NCBI RefSeq assembly: GCF_046483665.1
Contig: NZ_JAWOCR010000042.1
Span: 1-37,391 of the forward strand
Reading direction: 5' to 3'
From: Thiohalophilus sp046483665
GTDB taxonomy: Bacteria > Pseudomonadota > Gammaproteobacteria > UBA6429 > Thiohalophilaceae
Length of the DNA stretch: 37,391 nucleotides
The translations under genes were made by a program, and so were the position numbers. Below are positions 31,109-37,391 of this stretch, in pieces; position 1 is the first letter of the stretch; each line of letters starts with the position of its first letter. The notes under the pieces are model-generated. The model worked only from the letters and a program-made list of their open reading frames with translations, ran no database searches and was not told the origin of the DNA.

Positions 31109-33364
31109 CTATTTAAGGTCGGGGCCGAAATCATCCACCTTGATCACCTCGCGGCGCGCGGCATCGGCGCTACGAACGGTCTCGGCCTCCTGTTCCGTGA
31201 TAATAGCCTGTTTGAGCGCGGCGTGTAACAGGCCCTCCAGACCGTGATAGTCGGGTTCGTAATTCGACAGCTGCTGACGAATGCGCTTTTCGATCGGCTC
31301 GGCGGCAATGACCTTGTGCAGGGCCTCTTCGATACGCTGCAGGGGTTCGTCGCTGGAATGAGGTTGATACATCCCTTCGCACAACCGTTCGCGGGCGTCA
31401 CCGGGCGTGATCAGCATATCCGCGATGCGGTGGCCCAGTTTGTCACCGGGGGCCTTGAAGTGCTGGCCCAGGGGAAAGACCATCCAGCGCATGATCCAGG
31501 CCACCGGCCGGTTGGGCAGGTTCTGCAACAGGCCGTCGAAAGCGCGCTGGATTTCGAACAGCGTGTGCTGACAGCACCAGTGCAGCAGGGGCTCATCGCT
31601 TTTGGGATGGCCCTGATCCTCGAACCGTTTGAGACAGGCCGAGGCCAGATAGAGCTGGCTGAGAATATCCCCCAACCGTCCGGAAAGTTTCTCCTTGCGC
31701 TTGAGATCGCCGCCCAGGGTGAGCAGGGCGACGTCGGTCATTAATGCAAATGCCGCGCTCATGCGGGTCAGATGCTGGTAATAACGACGGGTCGGTCGCC
31801 GACCGGAGACCCAGACAAAGTGTGCCGAGGTCAGGCCGTGGAACAGGCTGCGAAACAGGTTTCTGGTCGTAAAGCCGATATGGCTGAACAGGGCGCGATC
31901 GAAGTTCTCCAGCGACTGGTCGGGATCCTCCATGCCCAGCGCTTCGAGTTCCTTGAAGATATAGGGATGGCTGCGGATCGCCCCCTGGCCGAAGATGATC
32001 ATGGTCCGGGTCAGGATGTTGGCGCCTTCCACCGTGATACTGATGGGTGTGGACTGATAGCCGCGGGCGACAAAGTTGCGCGGTCCCAGACAAATGCCGG
32101 CCCCGCCAAGAACATCCATGCCGTCGTTGATCACCTGGCGCATGCCTTCGGTCAGGTGGTATTTCACAATGGCCGAAATGACCGAGGGCTTCTCGCCCTG
32201 ATCCAGCGCTACCGAGGTCAGCCCGCGGGCGGCGTCCATCATGTAGGTGTTGGCGCCGATCCGCGCCAGCGCTTCCTCAACCCCTTCGAAACGGCCGATC
32301 GGCAGCTTGAACTGGCGGCGTACCCGCGCATAACCGCCAACACCATGGCTGACCAGTTTGCCCGCACCCGTACTCAACGCCGGCAGCGAGATACCGCGTC
32401 CGTCGGAGAGCGATTCCATTAACATGCGCCAGCCCTGACCAACGCGATCCTGGCCACCGATGATCCAGTCCATGGGAATAAAGACATCCTTGCCGCTGTT
32501 GGGACCGTTCATAAAGACCACGTTGAGCGGAAAGTGGCGTCGACCGATGTTAACGCCGGGGGTGTCGGTCGGTATCAACGCCAGCGTGATACCGAGATCG
32601 TCTTTATCTCCCAGCAGATGATCGGGATCGTACAGTTTGAATGCCAGTCCCAGCAGCGTGGCCACCGGGCCCAGCGTGATATAGCGCTTGTCCCAGGTGA
32701 CGCGCATGCCCAGCACATCTTTTTTGCCATCAAACGCCTGGCGACAGACGATGCCGTAATCCGGCATTGCTCCGGCATCGCTGCCGGCTTCGGGGCTGGT
32801 CAGGGCGAAGCAGGGGATCTCCTCGCCTTTGGCCAGGCGGGGCAGGTAATGGCTTTTCTGTTCCTCGGTACCGTATTCGAGCAACAGCTTGGCCGGGCCC
32901 AGCGAGTTGGGCACCATTACCGTCACTGCGGCCGTGATACTGCGGGTGGCCAGCTTCATGATGATGGCGGAGTGCGCCAGATTGGAGTAATCCAGACCGC
33001 CATACTCTTTGGGGATGATCAGGCTCAAAAAGCCCTGTTGCTTGATATATTGCCAGGCCGGTTCGGAGAGATCGTAACGTTGGCTGGTAATCTCCCAGTC
33101 ATCCAGCATCTCGCAGAGTTTTTCCACCGGCCCATCGATGAAGGCCTGCTCCTCGGCAGAGAGGGTTGGTATCGGAAGGCTACGCAGTTTTTTCCAGCGC
33201 GGACGACCGCTGAACAATTCCCCATCCCACCACACCGAACCCGCGTCCAGGGCTTCTCGCTCGGTCCGGGACATACGCGGTGAGACACGCCGGAACAGCT
33301 TCAACAGGGGGCGGGAGATCCAGCGTCGCCGCCAGCCGGTCACTTTCTGCGCCATGCTGTTCAT
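31109..33364 (-). CDS. fadE: Acyl-CoA dehydrogenase FadE
   Basis: FAD enzyme for the first step of beta-oxidation, 751 residues, of the large FadE type with a C-terminal DUF1974-like region. Acyl-CoA dehydrogenase motifs include IPKEYGGLDYSNLAHS, CFALTSPEAGSDAGA, VTWDKRYITLGP, LSDGRGISLPALSTG, and DVLGGAGICLGPRNFVARGY with ITVEGANILTRTM. It is a little shorter than E. coli FadE (814), without the membrane segments at the N-terminus. An excellent ribosome site, AAAGGAGG, lies 6 bases before the ATG. It is the first gene of the fadE-fadI-fadJ-ligase-yciA operon. Confidence 0.95.
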   Translation of the reverse strand: MNSMAQKVTGWRRRWISRPLLKLFRRVSPRMSRTEREALDAGSVWWDGELFSGRPRWKKLRSLPIPTLSAEEQAFIDGPVEKLCEMLDDWEITSQRYDLSEPAWQYIKQQGFLSLIIPKEYGGLDYSNLAHSAIIMKLATRSITAAVTVMVPNSLGPAKLLLEYGTEEQKSHYLPRLAKGEEIPCFALTSPEAGSDAGAMPDYGIVCRQAFDGKKDVLGMRVTWDKRYITLGPVATLLGLAFKLYDPDHLLGDKDDLGITLALIPTDTPGVNIGRRHFPLNVVFMNGPNSGKDVFIPMDWIIGGQDRVGQGWRMLMESLSDGRGISLPALSTGAGKLVSHGVGGYARVRRQFKLPIGRFEGVEEALARIGANTYMMDAARGLTSVALDQGEKPSVISAIVKYHLTEGMRQVINDGMDVLGGAGICLGPRNFVARGYQSTPISITVEGANILTRTMIIFGQGAIRSHPYIFKELEALGMEDPDQSLENFDRALFSHIGFTTRNLFRSLFHGLTSAHFVWVSGRRPTRRYYQHLTRMSAAFALMTDVALLTLGGDLKRKEKLSGRLGDILSQLYLASACLKRFEDQGHPKSDEPLLHWCCQHTLFEIQRAFDGLLQNLPNRPVAWIMRWMVFPLGQHFKAPGDKLGHRIADMLITPGDARERLCEGMYQPHSSDEPLQRIEEALHKVIAAEPIEKRIRQQLSNYEPDYHGLEGLLHAALKQAIITEQEAETVRSADAARREVIKVDDFGPDLK

Positions 33365-33422
33365 GGGATGCCTCCTTTGCTGCGTAGGGTGATGTGATCC
33401 ACCGCCTTTAAATTTAGAACCC

Positions 33423-33438
33423 CGTTACTGATATAACG
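33423..33438. promoter_or_regulatory. Candidate operator upstream of fadE
   Basis: Inverted repeat CGTTA-ctgata-TAACG in the 173-base gap before the fadE operon. Beta-oxidation genes are usually controlled by FadR- or PsrA-type repressors. The arms are short and I cannot match them to a known consensus. No clear -35/-10 pair was found in this gap. Confidence 0.3.
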
Positions 33439-33537
33439 TTCACTCCTTTAAAGACTTTATGCATCCGGCGAAGCAAGACTTTCATCTCCTTCTGACTTTA
33501 TGCGTCCTGTGCGACCCGGGCAAGCTCTACAGTCAGG

Positions 33538-34683
33538 TTATTGCGCTCCTGCATTGGCCAGTTGCAATCCCTGTTCAGTTTTTTCCCACGGGGTATGAAA
33601 ATGCGGTGAAAAACGTATCCCGCCACCGCGGCGAGCGCACAGAACGTGCTGTTCCATTAACCAGGCATAGAGTTGCTCAGTCGGGATCTGTTTGTGTTTG
33701 AAGACGACGATTCCGGCATAACGACCTGCTTGCGTATCGGTAAGTAATTCAAGGTTGGCAAGCTGGTCAATGGTGTCAAATATCCGCTGACTGTTTTCCA
33801 GTACCTGTTGCTCGATCGTCGCCATGCCGATCTCTTCGATCAGGGAGAGACTGGCTTCCAGTGCGTGAGCGCAGAGCATATTGGGACTGCCGCATTCGAA
33901 GCGGCGCGCGCTGTGCGCCGGTTGCCAGTCCGGGTTATCAAAATCGCCCATCTGTTCCACCATATGCCAGCCGTATTCAAACAGCTGTAACTGTTCGCGT
34001 GCCTCCGGGCGACTATAAAACAGCGCCAGACCTTCAGGCCCCAGCAGCCACTTGTGCCCATCGGCCATAACAAAGTCGGCCCCGCAGCTCTGCACATCAA
34101 CCTGCACAGCACCGAGACTTTGAATGGCATCCACGCAAAACAGCACATTGTGTTGCTGGCAGTGTTCACCCAGCTGTTCCAGGCTGACGCGCAAGCCTGA
34201 CGCATACTGGACCGAGCTGATCGCCAGTAGCCGGGTCCGGGCATCCATCGCTTCAATCAGCGCCTGCTCGGGGGTTTGCGTGCCATGCAGATTGACCTGG
34301 CGAACCTGTACCCCGCGGGCCTGCAGCGACTCCCAGACGATCCGGTTGGAGGGAAACTCTTCATCACTGATGACGACCGTGTCACCCGCTTGCCAGTCAA
34401 GCCCCCAGGCCACCATCGACAGGGCTTCCGAGGTGTTTTTAACCAGTGCAATATCCCCGGGCGGGGCATTGATCAAGCGCGCTCCGCGCTCGCGCAGGCG
34501 GGTTTCCACCGCGACCCAGTGCGGATAATGCAGCGAACCCAGTTGATGATTGTCGTGGGCAAAATCTTCCAGCGCCTGTACTGTACGCCGAGGCCAGGGT
34601 CCTACCGCTGCATGATTGAGATGAATCAAATCATCCTGCAGATTAAACTCCTGTTCGATCAAGGTTTGAACTTCACTCTTCAA
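33538..34683 (-). CDS. Class V PLP aminotransferase (cysteine desulfurase / isopenicillin-N-epimerase-like)
   Basis: PLP enzyme of 381 residues. The fold-type I class V pattern is clear: NHAAVGPWP near the N-terminus, LVKNTSEALSMVAWGL, CVDAIQSLGAVQVDV with the PLP-ring aspartate, and the Schiff-base lysine K211 in ADGHKWLLGPEG. The end GGGIRFSPHFHTPWEK contains the phosphate-side arginine. It is closest to the group annotated as aminotransferase class V or isopenicillin-N epimerase-like. The active-site cysteine loop of a true IscS/SufS is not apparent, so desulfurase activity is uncertain. A small ORF ends 6 bases upstream, suggesting a shared message. Confidence 0.85.
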   Translation of the reverse strand: MKSEVQTLIEQEFNLQDDLIHLNHAAVGPWPRRTVQALEDFAHDNHQLGSLHYPHWVAVETRLRERGARLINAPPGDIALVKNTSEALSMVAWGLDWQAGDTVVISDEEFPSNRIVWESLQARGVQVRQVNLHGTQTPEQALIEAMDARTRLLAISSVQYASGLRVSLEQLGEHCQQHNVLFCVDAIQSLGAVQVDVQSCGADFVMADGHKWLLGPEGLALFYSRPEAREQLQLFEYGWHMVEQMGDFDNPDWQPAHSARRFECGSPNMLCAHALEASLSLIEEIGMATIEQQVLENSQRIFDTIDQLANLELLTDTQAGRYAGIVVFKHKQIPTEQLYAWLMEQHVLCARRGGGIRFSPHFHTPWEKTEQGLQLANAGAQ

Positions 34684-34689
34684 AACACG

Positions 34690-34983
34690 TTACTCCACAA
34701 CCTCAAAAGACTCCGCCGATGATTGCGTCATACTGAACTCCCGGCCAGAGAGCTGGCCTCCTGCTGACATGGCATACAGTTCAATCCGCTTCATGTTCAA
34801 TACTACAGCAACGGTGCGTCTTTTGAATATCGGCGCGCCAGGTATGCAAGCTTGTAATCCGCCGTCACAGGTCAGCCGATGGTGATCGAAAAATTCACGA
34901 ATGGCCAGTCCCGCAGAACATTGATGGTTGCGATAGTCGCGACAGGGGATGTTCCAGATATGAGCGTGAATGGCATTCGACAG
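34690..34983 (-). CDS. Small Cys/His-rich open frame of unknown function, start not found
   Basis: I do not recognise this protein. The frame ends 6 bases before the aminotransferase ATG, and the segment with WNIPCRDYRNHQCSAGLAI, FFDHHRLTCDGG and ACIPG looks like a real, possibly metal-binding protein with spacing C-x7-C-x16-C-x6-C. The frame runs upstream through a strong terminator into the previous gene without an ATG, GTG or TTG after the terminator. The listed start is a CTG at 34983 (97 residues) and is only a placeholder. It may be a gene with a rare start codon, a 5'-truncated remnant, or a frameshifted gene. Confidence 0.4.
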   Translation of the reverse strand: MSNAIHAHIWNIPCRDYRNHQCSAGLAIREFFDHHRLTCDGGLQACIPGAPIFKRRTVAVVLNMKRIELYAMSAGGQLSGREFSMTQSSAESFEVVE

Positions 34984-34990
34984 GGGATAT

Positions 34991-35023
34991 AAAAACACAG
35001 GCCGGTGTGTCACCGGCCTGTGT
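34991..35023 (-). terminator. Strong rho-independent terminator after the host-attachment-family gene
   Basis: On the minus strand, a perfect 13-bp stem ACACAGGCCGGTG / CACCGGCCTGTGT with a 3-base loop, followed by TTTTTAT. It lies 6 bases after the stop codon of the upstream gene. Confidence 0.92.
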
Positions 35024-35029
35024 CCGGGG

Positions 35030-35491
35030 TCAATGCAGTTCCAGGTTGGGCAAATACTCGGGCAGATGTTTACGAATGGCATTGGGGTTTTGCCGGGTCA
35101 GGTTTTTATCCAGTTGCAGGGTCAGACTGCGTCGGGTGCTGTCATTCAGGTTATCACGCAACAGGCCGAGAAAGTTGGGGGAGGCCACAATGATCAGCTG
35201 CCGGAAGCTGTTTTTATTATGAGCCTTGTTAATATAGTGTGCGAGCTCCCGGGAAAAGTTAATGGCTTCCTGGCGTTTGGGTTCAGTTTCCTGGGTCATG
35301 GCGTGGGCGGCGCTGCCATTGACCCCTTTGCCATTTTGCTTGCCCGGCAGATCGGAGGTAATGTCCTGATTGTGTTGTCGGCTGGCCGGGTGGGTAAACA
35401 TTTTCAGTTCAACCAGTGGTGAGGATGCCGTGTCGGCGCTAAATATACGGGCGCGGCTGCTATCGGCTACCAGAATCCAGGTCTTGGGCAT
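35030..35491 (-). CDS. Host-attachment-family protein (Host_attach, PF10116-like)
   Basis: A 153-residue soluble protein that begins MPKTWILVADSSRARIFSAD, the typical opening of the family named for plant attachment in Agrobacterium, now considered related to the archaeal release-factor fold (baeRF). Later segments are RQEAINFSRELAHYINKAHN, LIIVASPNFLGLLR and the basic ending RKHLPEYL. The biochemical role is unknown. I chose the ATG at 35491 because GGAGG lies 8 bases before it; the upstream ATG at 35506 would itself overlap that ribosome site. It follows a DUF7931-like gene by 48 bases and ends at a strong terminator. Confidence 0.85.
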   Translation of the reverse strand: MPKTWILVADSSRARIFSADTASSPLVELKMFTHPASRQHNQDITSDLPGKQNGKGVNGSAAHAMTQETEPKRQEAINFSRELAHYINKAHNKNSFRQLIIVASPNFLGLLRDNLNDSTRRSLTLQLDKNLTRQNPNAIRKHLPEYLPNLELH

Positions 35492-35539
35492 AGGTGTTTC
35501 CTCCATCGTTGCTATGTCAATGAAAGTCAGAGCGTCGGG

Positions 35540-36043
35540 CTAAATCTGTAACGCTTGCAGTTCTATATTTCGGCTACTCATCTCCCAGGTAGTATTGAAG
35601 AACGCGTTCAGTTCCGCAGCCCGGGCGGGGTCGTTAAAGTTGGCGATTCCCTCAAAACGGCTGGCCACGCGCCGGTCCACCACACCGCAACCATCGGCAA
35701 CAAAAAACGCGTGATGATAGGCCCGGGAAAGCTGGCGAATTTCGACACGGCTACTCAGGCGTCGAATCAGTTCCGGCAGGTGATGGCAGCGGTGGAGCAG
35801 TTTTTCGGGAGAGTAAAACAGGATCCGTATGCTCGCATTGGCGTCCCCGGTAGCGATACGCCGTACCGCGTCGATAAAAGCGGGGTGGTCGTAGAGACCA
35901 GGTTCCAGGTTGTCGTCGAATATCAGTAAGGAAAGCGCTGCCTGCTGACTCATGGCATGAATGACGCGGGAGCAGTCCTCACGCCCGGCCAGCGACAGCA
36001 GCTGATCGGATTCACACAAAGAGAGCGAGTCAATCGGGTCCAT
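35540..36043 (-). CDS. Conserved hypothetical protein, DUF7931-like
   Basis: A 167-residue soluble protein. Visible segments are RVIHAMSQQAALSLLIFDD, PAFIDAVRRIATG, IRILFYSPEKLL, HHLPELIRRLSSRVEIRQL, YHHAFFVADGCGVVDR and ARAAELNAFFNTTWEMS. This pattern resembles the DUF7931 module often found next to or fused with GNAT acetyltransferases, and it looks like a phospholipase-D-like fold without the HKD catalytic motif. The family call is from memory and moderately secure; no activity is assigned. A ribosome site is weak. The gene is followed by the host-attachment-family gene on the same strand. Confidence 0.65.
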   Translation of the reverse strand: MDPIDSLSLCESDQLLSLAGREDCSRVIHAMSQQAALSLLIFDDNLEPGLYDHPAFIDAVRRIATGDANASIRILFYSPEKLLHRCHHLPELIRRLSSRVEIRQLSRAYHHAFFVADGCGVVDRRVASRFEGIANFNDPARAAELNAFFNTTWEMSSRNIELQALQI

Positions 36044-36140
36044 ACTTCCAGTTTAGCGCCTTTGACGCTCTTGTCACGAAGCTTGCGGACAATCAGCTCA
36101 GACGCACCCGGAAGAGGGGGCAAGATTTTGTAAGTGCCTG

Positions 36141-36170
36141 AAAAAAATACGGAAACCGGGCAGAACCCGG
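36141..36170 (-). terminator. Terminator downstream of the DJ-1/PfpI gene
   Basis: On the minus strand, stem CCGGG / CCCGG with a 5-base loop is followed by TTTCCGTATTTTTTT. The stem is short and slightly removed from the T-run. It lies a few bases after the stop codon. Confidence 0.65.
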
Positions 36171-36173
36171 GTG

Positions 36174-36680
36174 TCACAGGGCCTCTTCGATAGCCTGACA
36201 AAACGGCTCGAGATCATCCGGATTGCGGGAGGTGATCAGATTGCCGTCGATCACCACCGGCTCATCCACCCAGTCGGCGCCGGCATTCAGCAGGTCGGTG
36301 CGCACCGAGGGCCAGGAGGTGAGGGTGCGTCCGCGCACCACATCCGCCTCGATCAGCAACTGCGGGCCGTGGCAGATGGCCGCCACCGGCTTGCCGGTGC
36401 TGACGAATCCCTTGACGAAGGCCACGATCGCCTCGTTGGTCCGCAATCGGTCCGGACCAAAGCCCCCGGGAATCACCATCCCGGCGTAATTAGCCGGGTA
36501 AGCCCCCTCGGCATCGATATCAATATGCGCGGCAGTACCGTCTTTTTTGCCGTGCACATCCACCCCGGCCTGATTACCCATGACCTCAATGTCATAGCCG
36601 GCTTTTTTCAGATGCGCATAAGGTACCTCAAATTCGGAGTCCTCAAACCCTTCGCCAACGATAAAGACCAGTTTGCTCAT
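36174..36680 (-). CDS. DJ-1/PfpI family protein (type 1 glutamine amidotransferase fold)
   Basis: A 168-residue protein of the PfpI/YhbO/DJ-1 superfamily. It has LVFIVGEGFEDSEFEVPYAH with the conserved glutamate, MVIPGGFGPDRLR, and the nucleophile elbow AAICHGPQLLIEAD with its reactive cysteine. Members act as glyoxalases or deglycases, chaperones or intracellular proteases under stress; which applies here cannot be told. The ATG at 36680 is preceded by AAGGAG and gives the normal family length. A longer open frame upstream is not supported. It is divergent from the Bcp peroxiredoxin gene, a plausible stress-response neighbour. Confidence 0.92.
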   Translation of the reverse strand: MSKLVFIVGEGFEDSEFEVPYAHLKKAGYDIEVMGNQAGVDVHGKKDGTAAHIDIDAEGAYPANYAGMVIPGGFGPDRLRTNEAIVAFVKGFVSTGKPVAAICHGPQLLIEADVVRGRTLTSWPSVRTDLLNAGADWVDEPVVIDGNLITSRNPDDLEPFCQAIEEAL

Positions 36681-36849
36681 AACGGTGTCTCCTTGCCATG
36701 ATTTGCAAGATACACTGTAAACCCGCCAGTCAGCCTTGCGCATTGCGAATTTTCAATCTTTACCCTGTAAACTACGTGGACACAGCCTCGGCAGAATATG
36801 TTATATACGCAGCGATAGATTAGAGCCTGACATATACCGGAGAATAACA

Positions 36850-37314
36850 ATGTTGCAACCTGGTCAATTTGCACCGCCTTTTTGCGCCCCGAATCAGTCC
36901 AGCCGACCGGTTTGTCTGGCCGATTTCAAAGGCCTCAAAAACGTGATTCTGTATTTTTACCCCAAAGACGACACGCCGGGCTGTACCGTGGAAGCCAACC
37001 AGTTCAGCACGCTGGTCGACGAATTCACCCGGCATGATACTGTCGTTCTCGGTGTCAGCCGCGACGACAGTGACAGCCACCAGGCATTTATCAGCAAGTT
37101 CGACCTGCGCGTCGATCTGCTGGCCGACACTGACGGCGAGCTGTGCGACAAGTACGGTGTCTGGCAGGAAAAAGAAAAAAATGGCGTCAAGAAAATGGGC
37201 ATCGTGCGTTCCACGTTTTTAATCGACAAGAGCGGCAAACTGGCTCACGTGGAATACGGTGTCGATCCCGAAGGGCATGCGCAGGCGATGCTGGAGAAGG
37301 TCAAACACGGCTGA
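36850..37314 (+). CDS. bcp: Thioredoxin-dependent thiol peroxidase (Bcp/PrxQ)
   Basis: Peroxiredoxin of 154 residues that reduces peroxides. The peroxidatic cysteine is C45 in PKDDTPGCTVEAN. The E. coli resolving cysteine, five residues later, is replaced by N50; other cysteines are C12, C22 and C99. IVRSTFLIDKSGKL and YGVWQEKEKNGVKKMGI are typical of the family. The ATG at 36850 gives the usual length and start; an upstream extension lacks similarity. It is divergent from a DJ-1/PfpI gene with 169 bases between them, in which I found no confident promoter. Confidence 0.94.
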   Translation: MLQPGQFAPPFCAPNQSSRPVCLADFKGLKNVILYFYPKDDTPGCTVEANQFSTLVDEFTRHDTVVLGVSRDDSDSHQAFISKFDLRVDLLADTDGELCDKYGVWQEKEKNGVKKMGIVRSTFLIDKSGKLAHVEYGVDPEGHAQAMLEKVKHG

Positions 37315-37367
37315 AAACCGGATCAGGCCGGATAATTCCCCGCCGAACCGATCCCTCCTTTAGTACG

Positions 37368-37383
37368 CATAATGTATATTATG
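37368..37383. promoter_or_regulatory. AT-rich inverted repeat at the window end
   Basis: CATAAT-gtat-ATTATG, a perfect 6-bp-arm palindrome in an AT-rich context downstream of bcp. It may be an operator or promoter element of the next gene outside the window. Confidence 0.3.
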
Positions 37384-37391
37384 TTAAATTA

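Overview
The window is chromosomal DNA from a gammaproteobacterium. The core gene order rne / rluC / yceF / yceD-rpmF-plsX-fabH-fabD-fabG-acpP-fabF-pabC-mltG-tmk-holB-tatD is the Escherichia coli arrangement. A pilZ gene between holB and tatD is the Pseudomonas-like variant. GC content is moderately high. I infer a Chromatiales-like or other deep gammaproteobacterium, but the sequence alone does not fix the genus.

Layout. 1-472: 3' end of an inner-membrane protein (MgtC/DUF4010 type). 900-3776 (-): RNase E, divergent from 4214-6881 (+), which carries rluC, a HAD phosphatase and an S49 peptidase. 6965-11384 (-): a Maf-type pyrophosphatase (yceF) and the two subunits of a bacterial pyruvate carboxylase (pycB, pycA), separated by a small GIY-YIG gene between inverted repeats. 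11597-24762 (+): a long run of housekeeping genes covering ribosomal protein L32, phospholipid and fatty-acid initiation (plsX, fabH, fabD, fabG, acpP, fabF), the p-aminobenzoate branch of folate synthesis (pabB, pabC), septation/peptidoglycan (mltG), dTMP kinase, DNA polymerase III delta-prime, PilZ, a TatD nuclease and a mini SET-domain protein. 24836-25296 (-): an orphan ribbon-helix-helix protein and ChaB. 25446-33364 (-): a beta-oxidation operon whose transcription order is fadE, thiolase, fadJ, acyl-CoA ligase, YciA-type thioesterase. 33538-36680 (-): a class V aminotransferase, small accessory proteins and a DJ-1/PfpI protein. 36850-37314 (+): a Bcp/PrxQ peroxiredoxin.

The genes pair anabolism with catabolism of acyl chains: fab/plsX synthesis on the plus strand and a complete-looking acyl-CoA degradation operon on the minus strand, with pyruvate carboxylase feeding the TCA cycle. 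Many neighbours overlap by 1-20 nt (rluC/HAD, plsX/fabH, pabB/pabC/mltG/tmk/holB, tatD/SET, ligase/thioesterase), which indicates translational coupling.

The least explained signal is not a gene. Seven intergenic elements (near 6.9, 7.6, 14.5, 15.6, 18.2, 23.6 and 25.4 kb) share one architecture: short-period tandem repeats (7 or 8 bp units) in one arm and their reverse complement in the other, so that each transcript folds into a long hairpin. The unit sequence differs between elements, but the architecture and the position between genes are constant. One supplies the stop codon of the thioesterase gene. A second structure is the degenerate GIY-YIG gene framed by 27-bp inverted repeats inside the pyruvate carboxylase operon. 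No rRNA, tRNA, CRISPR array, prophage or transposase is visible.
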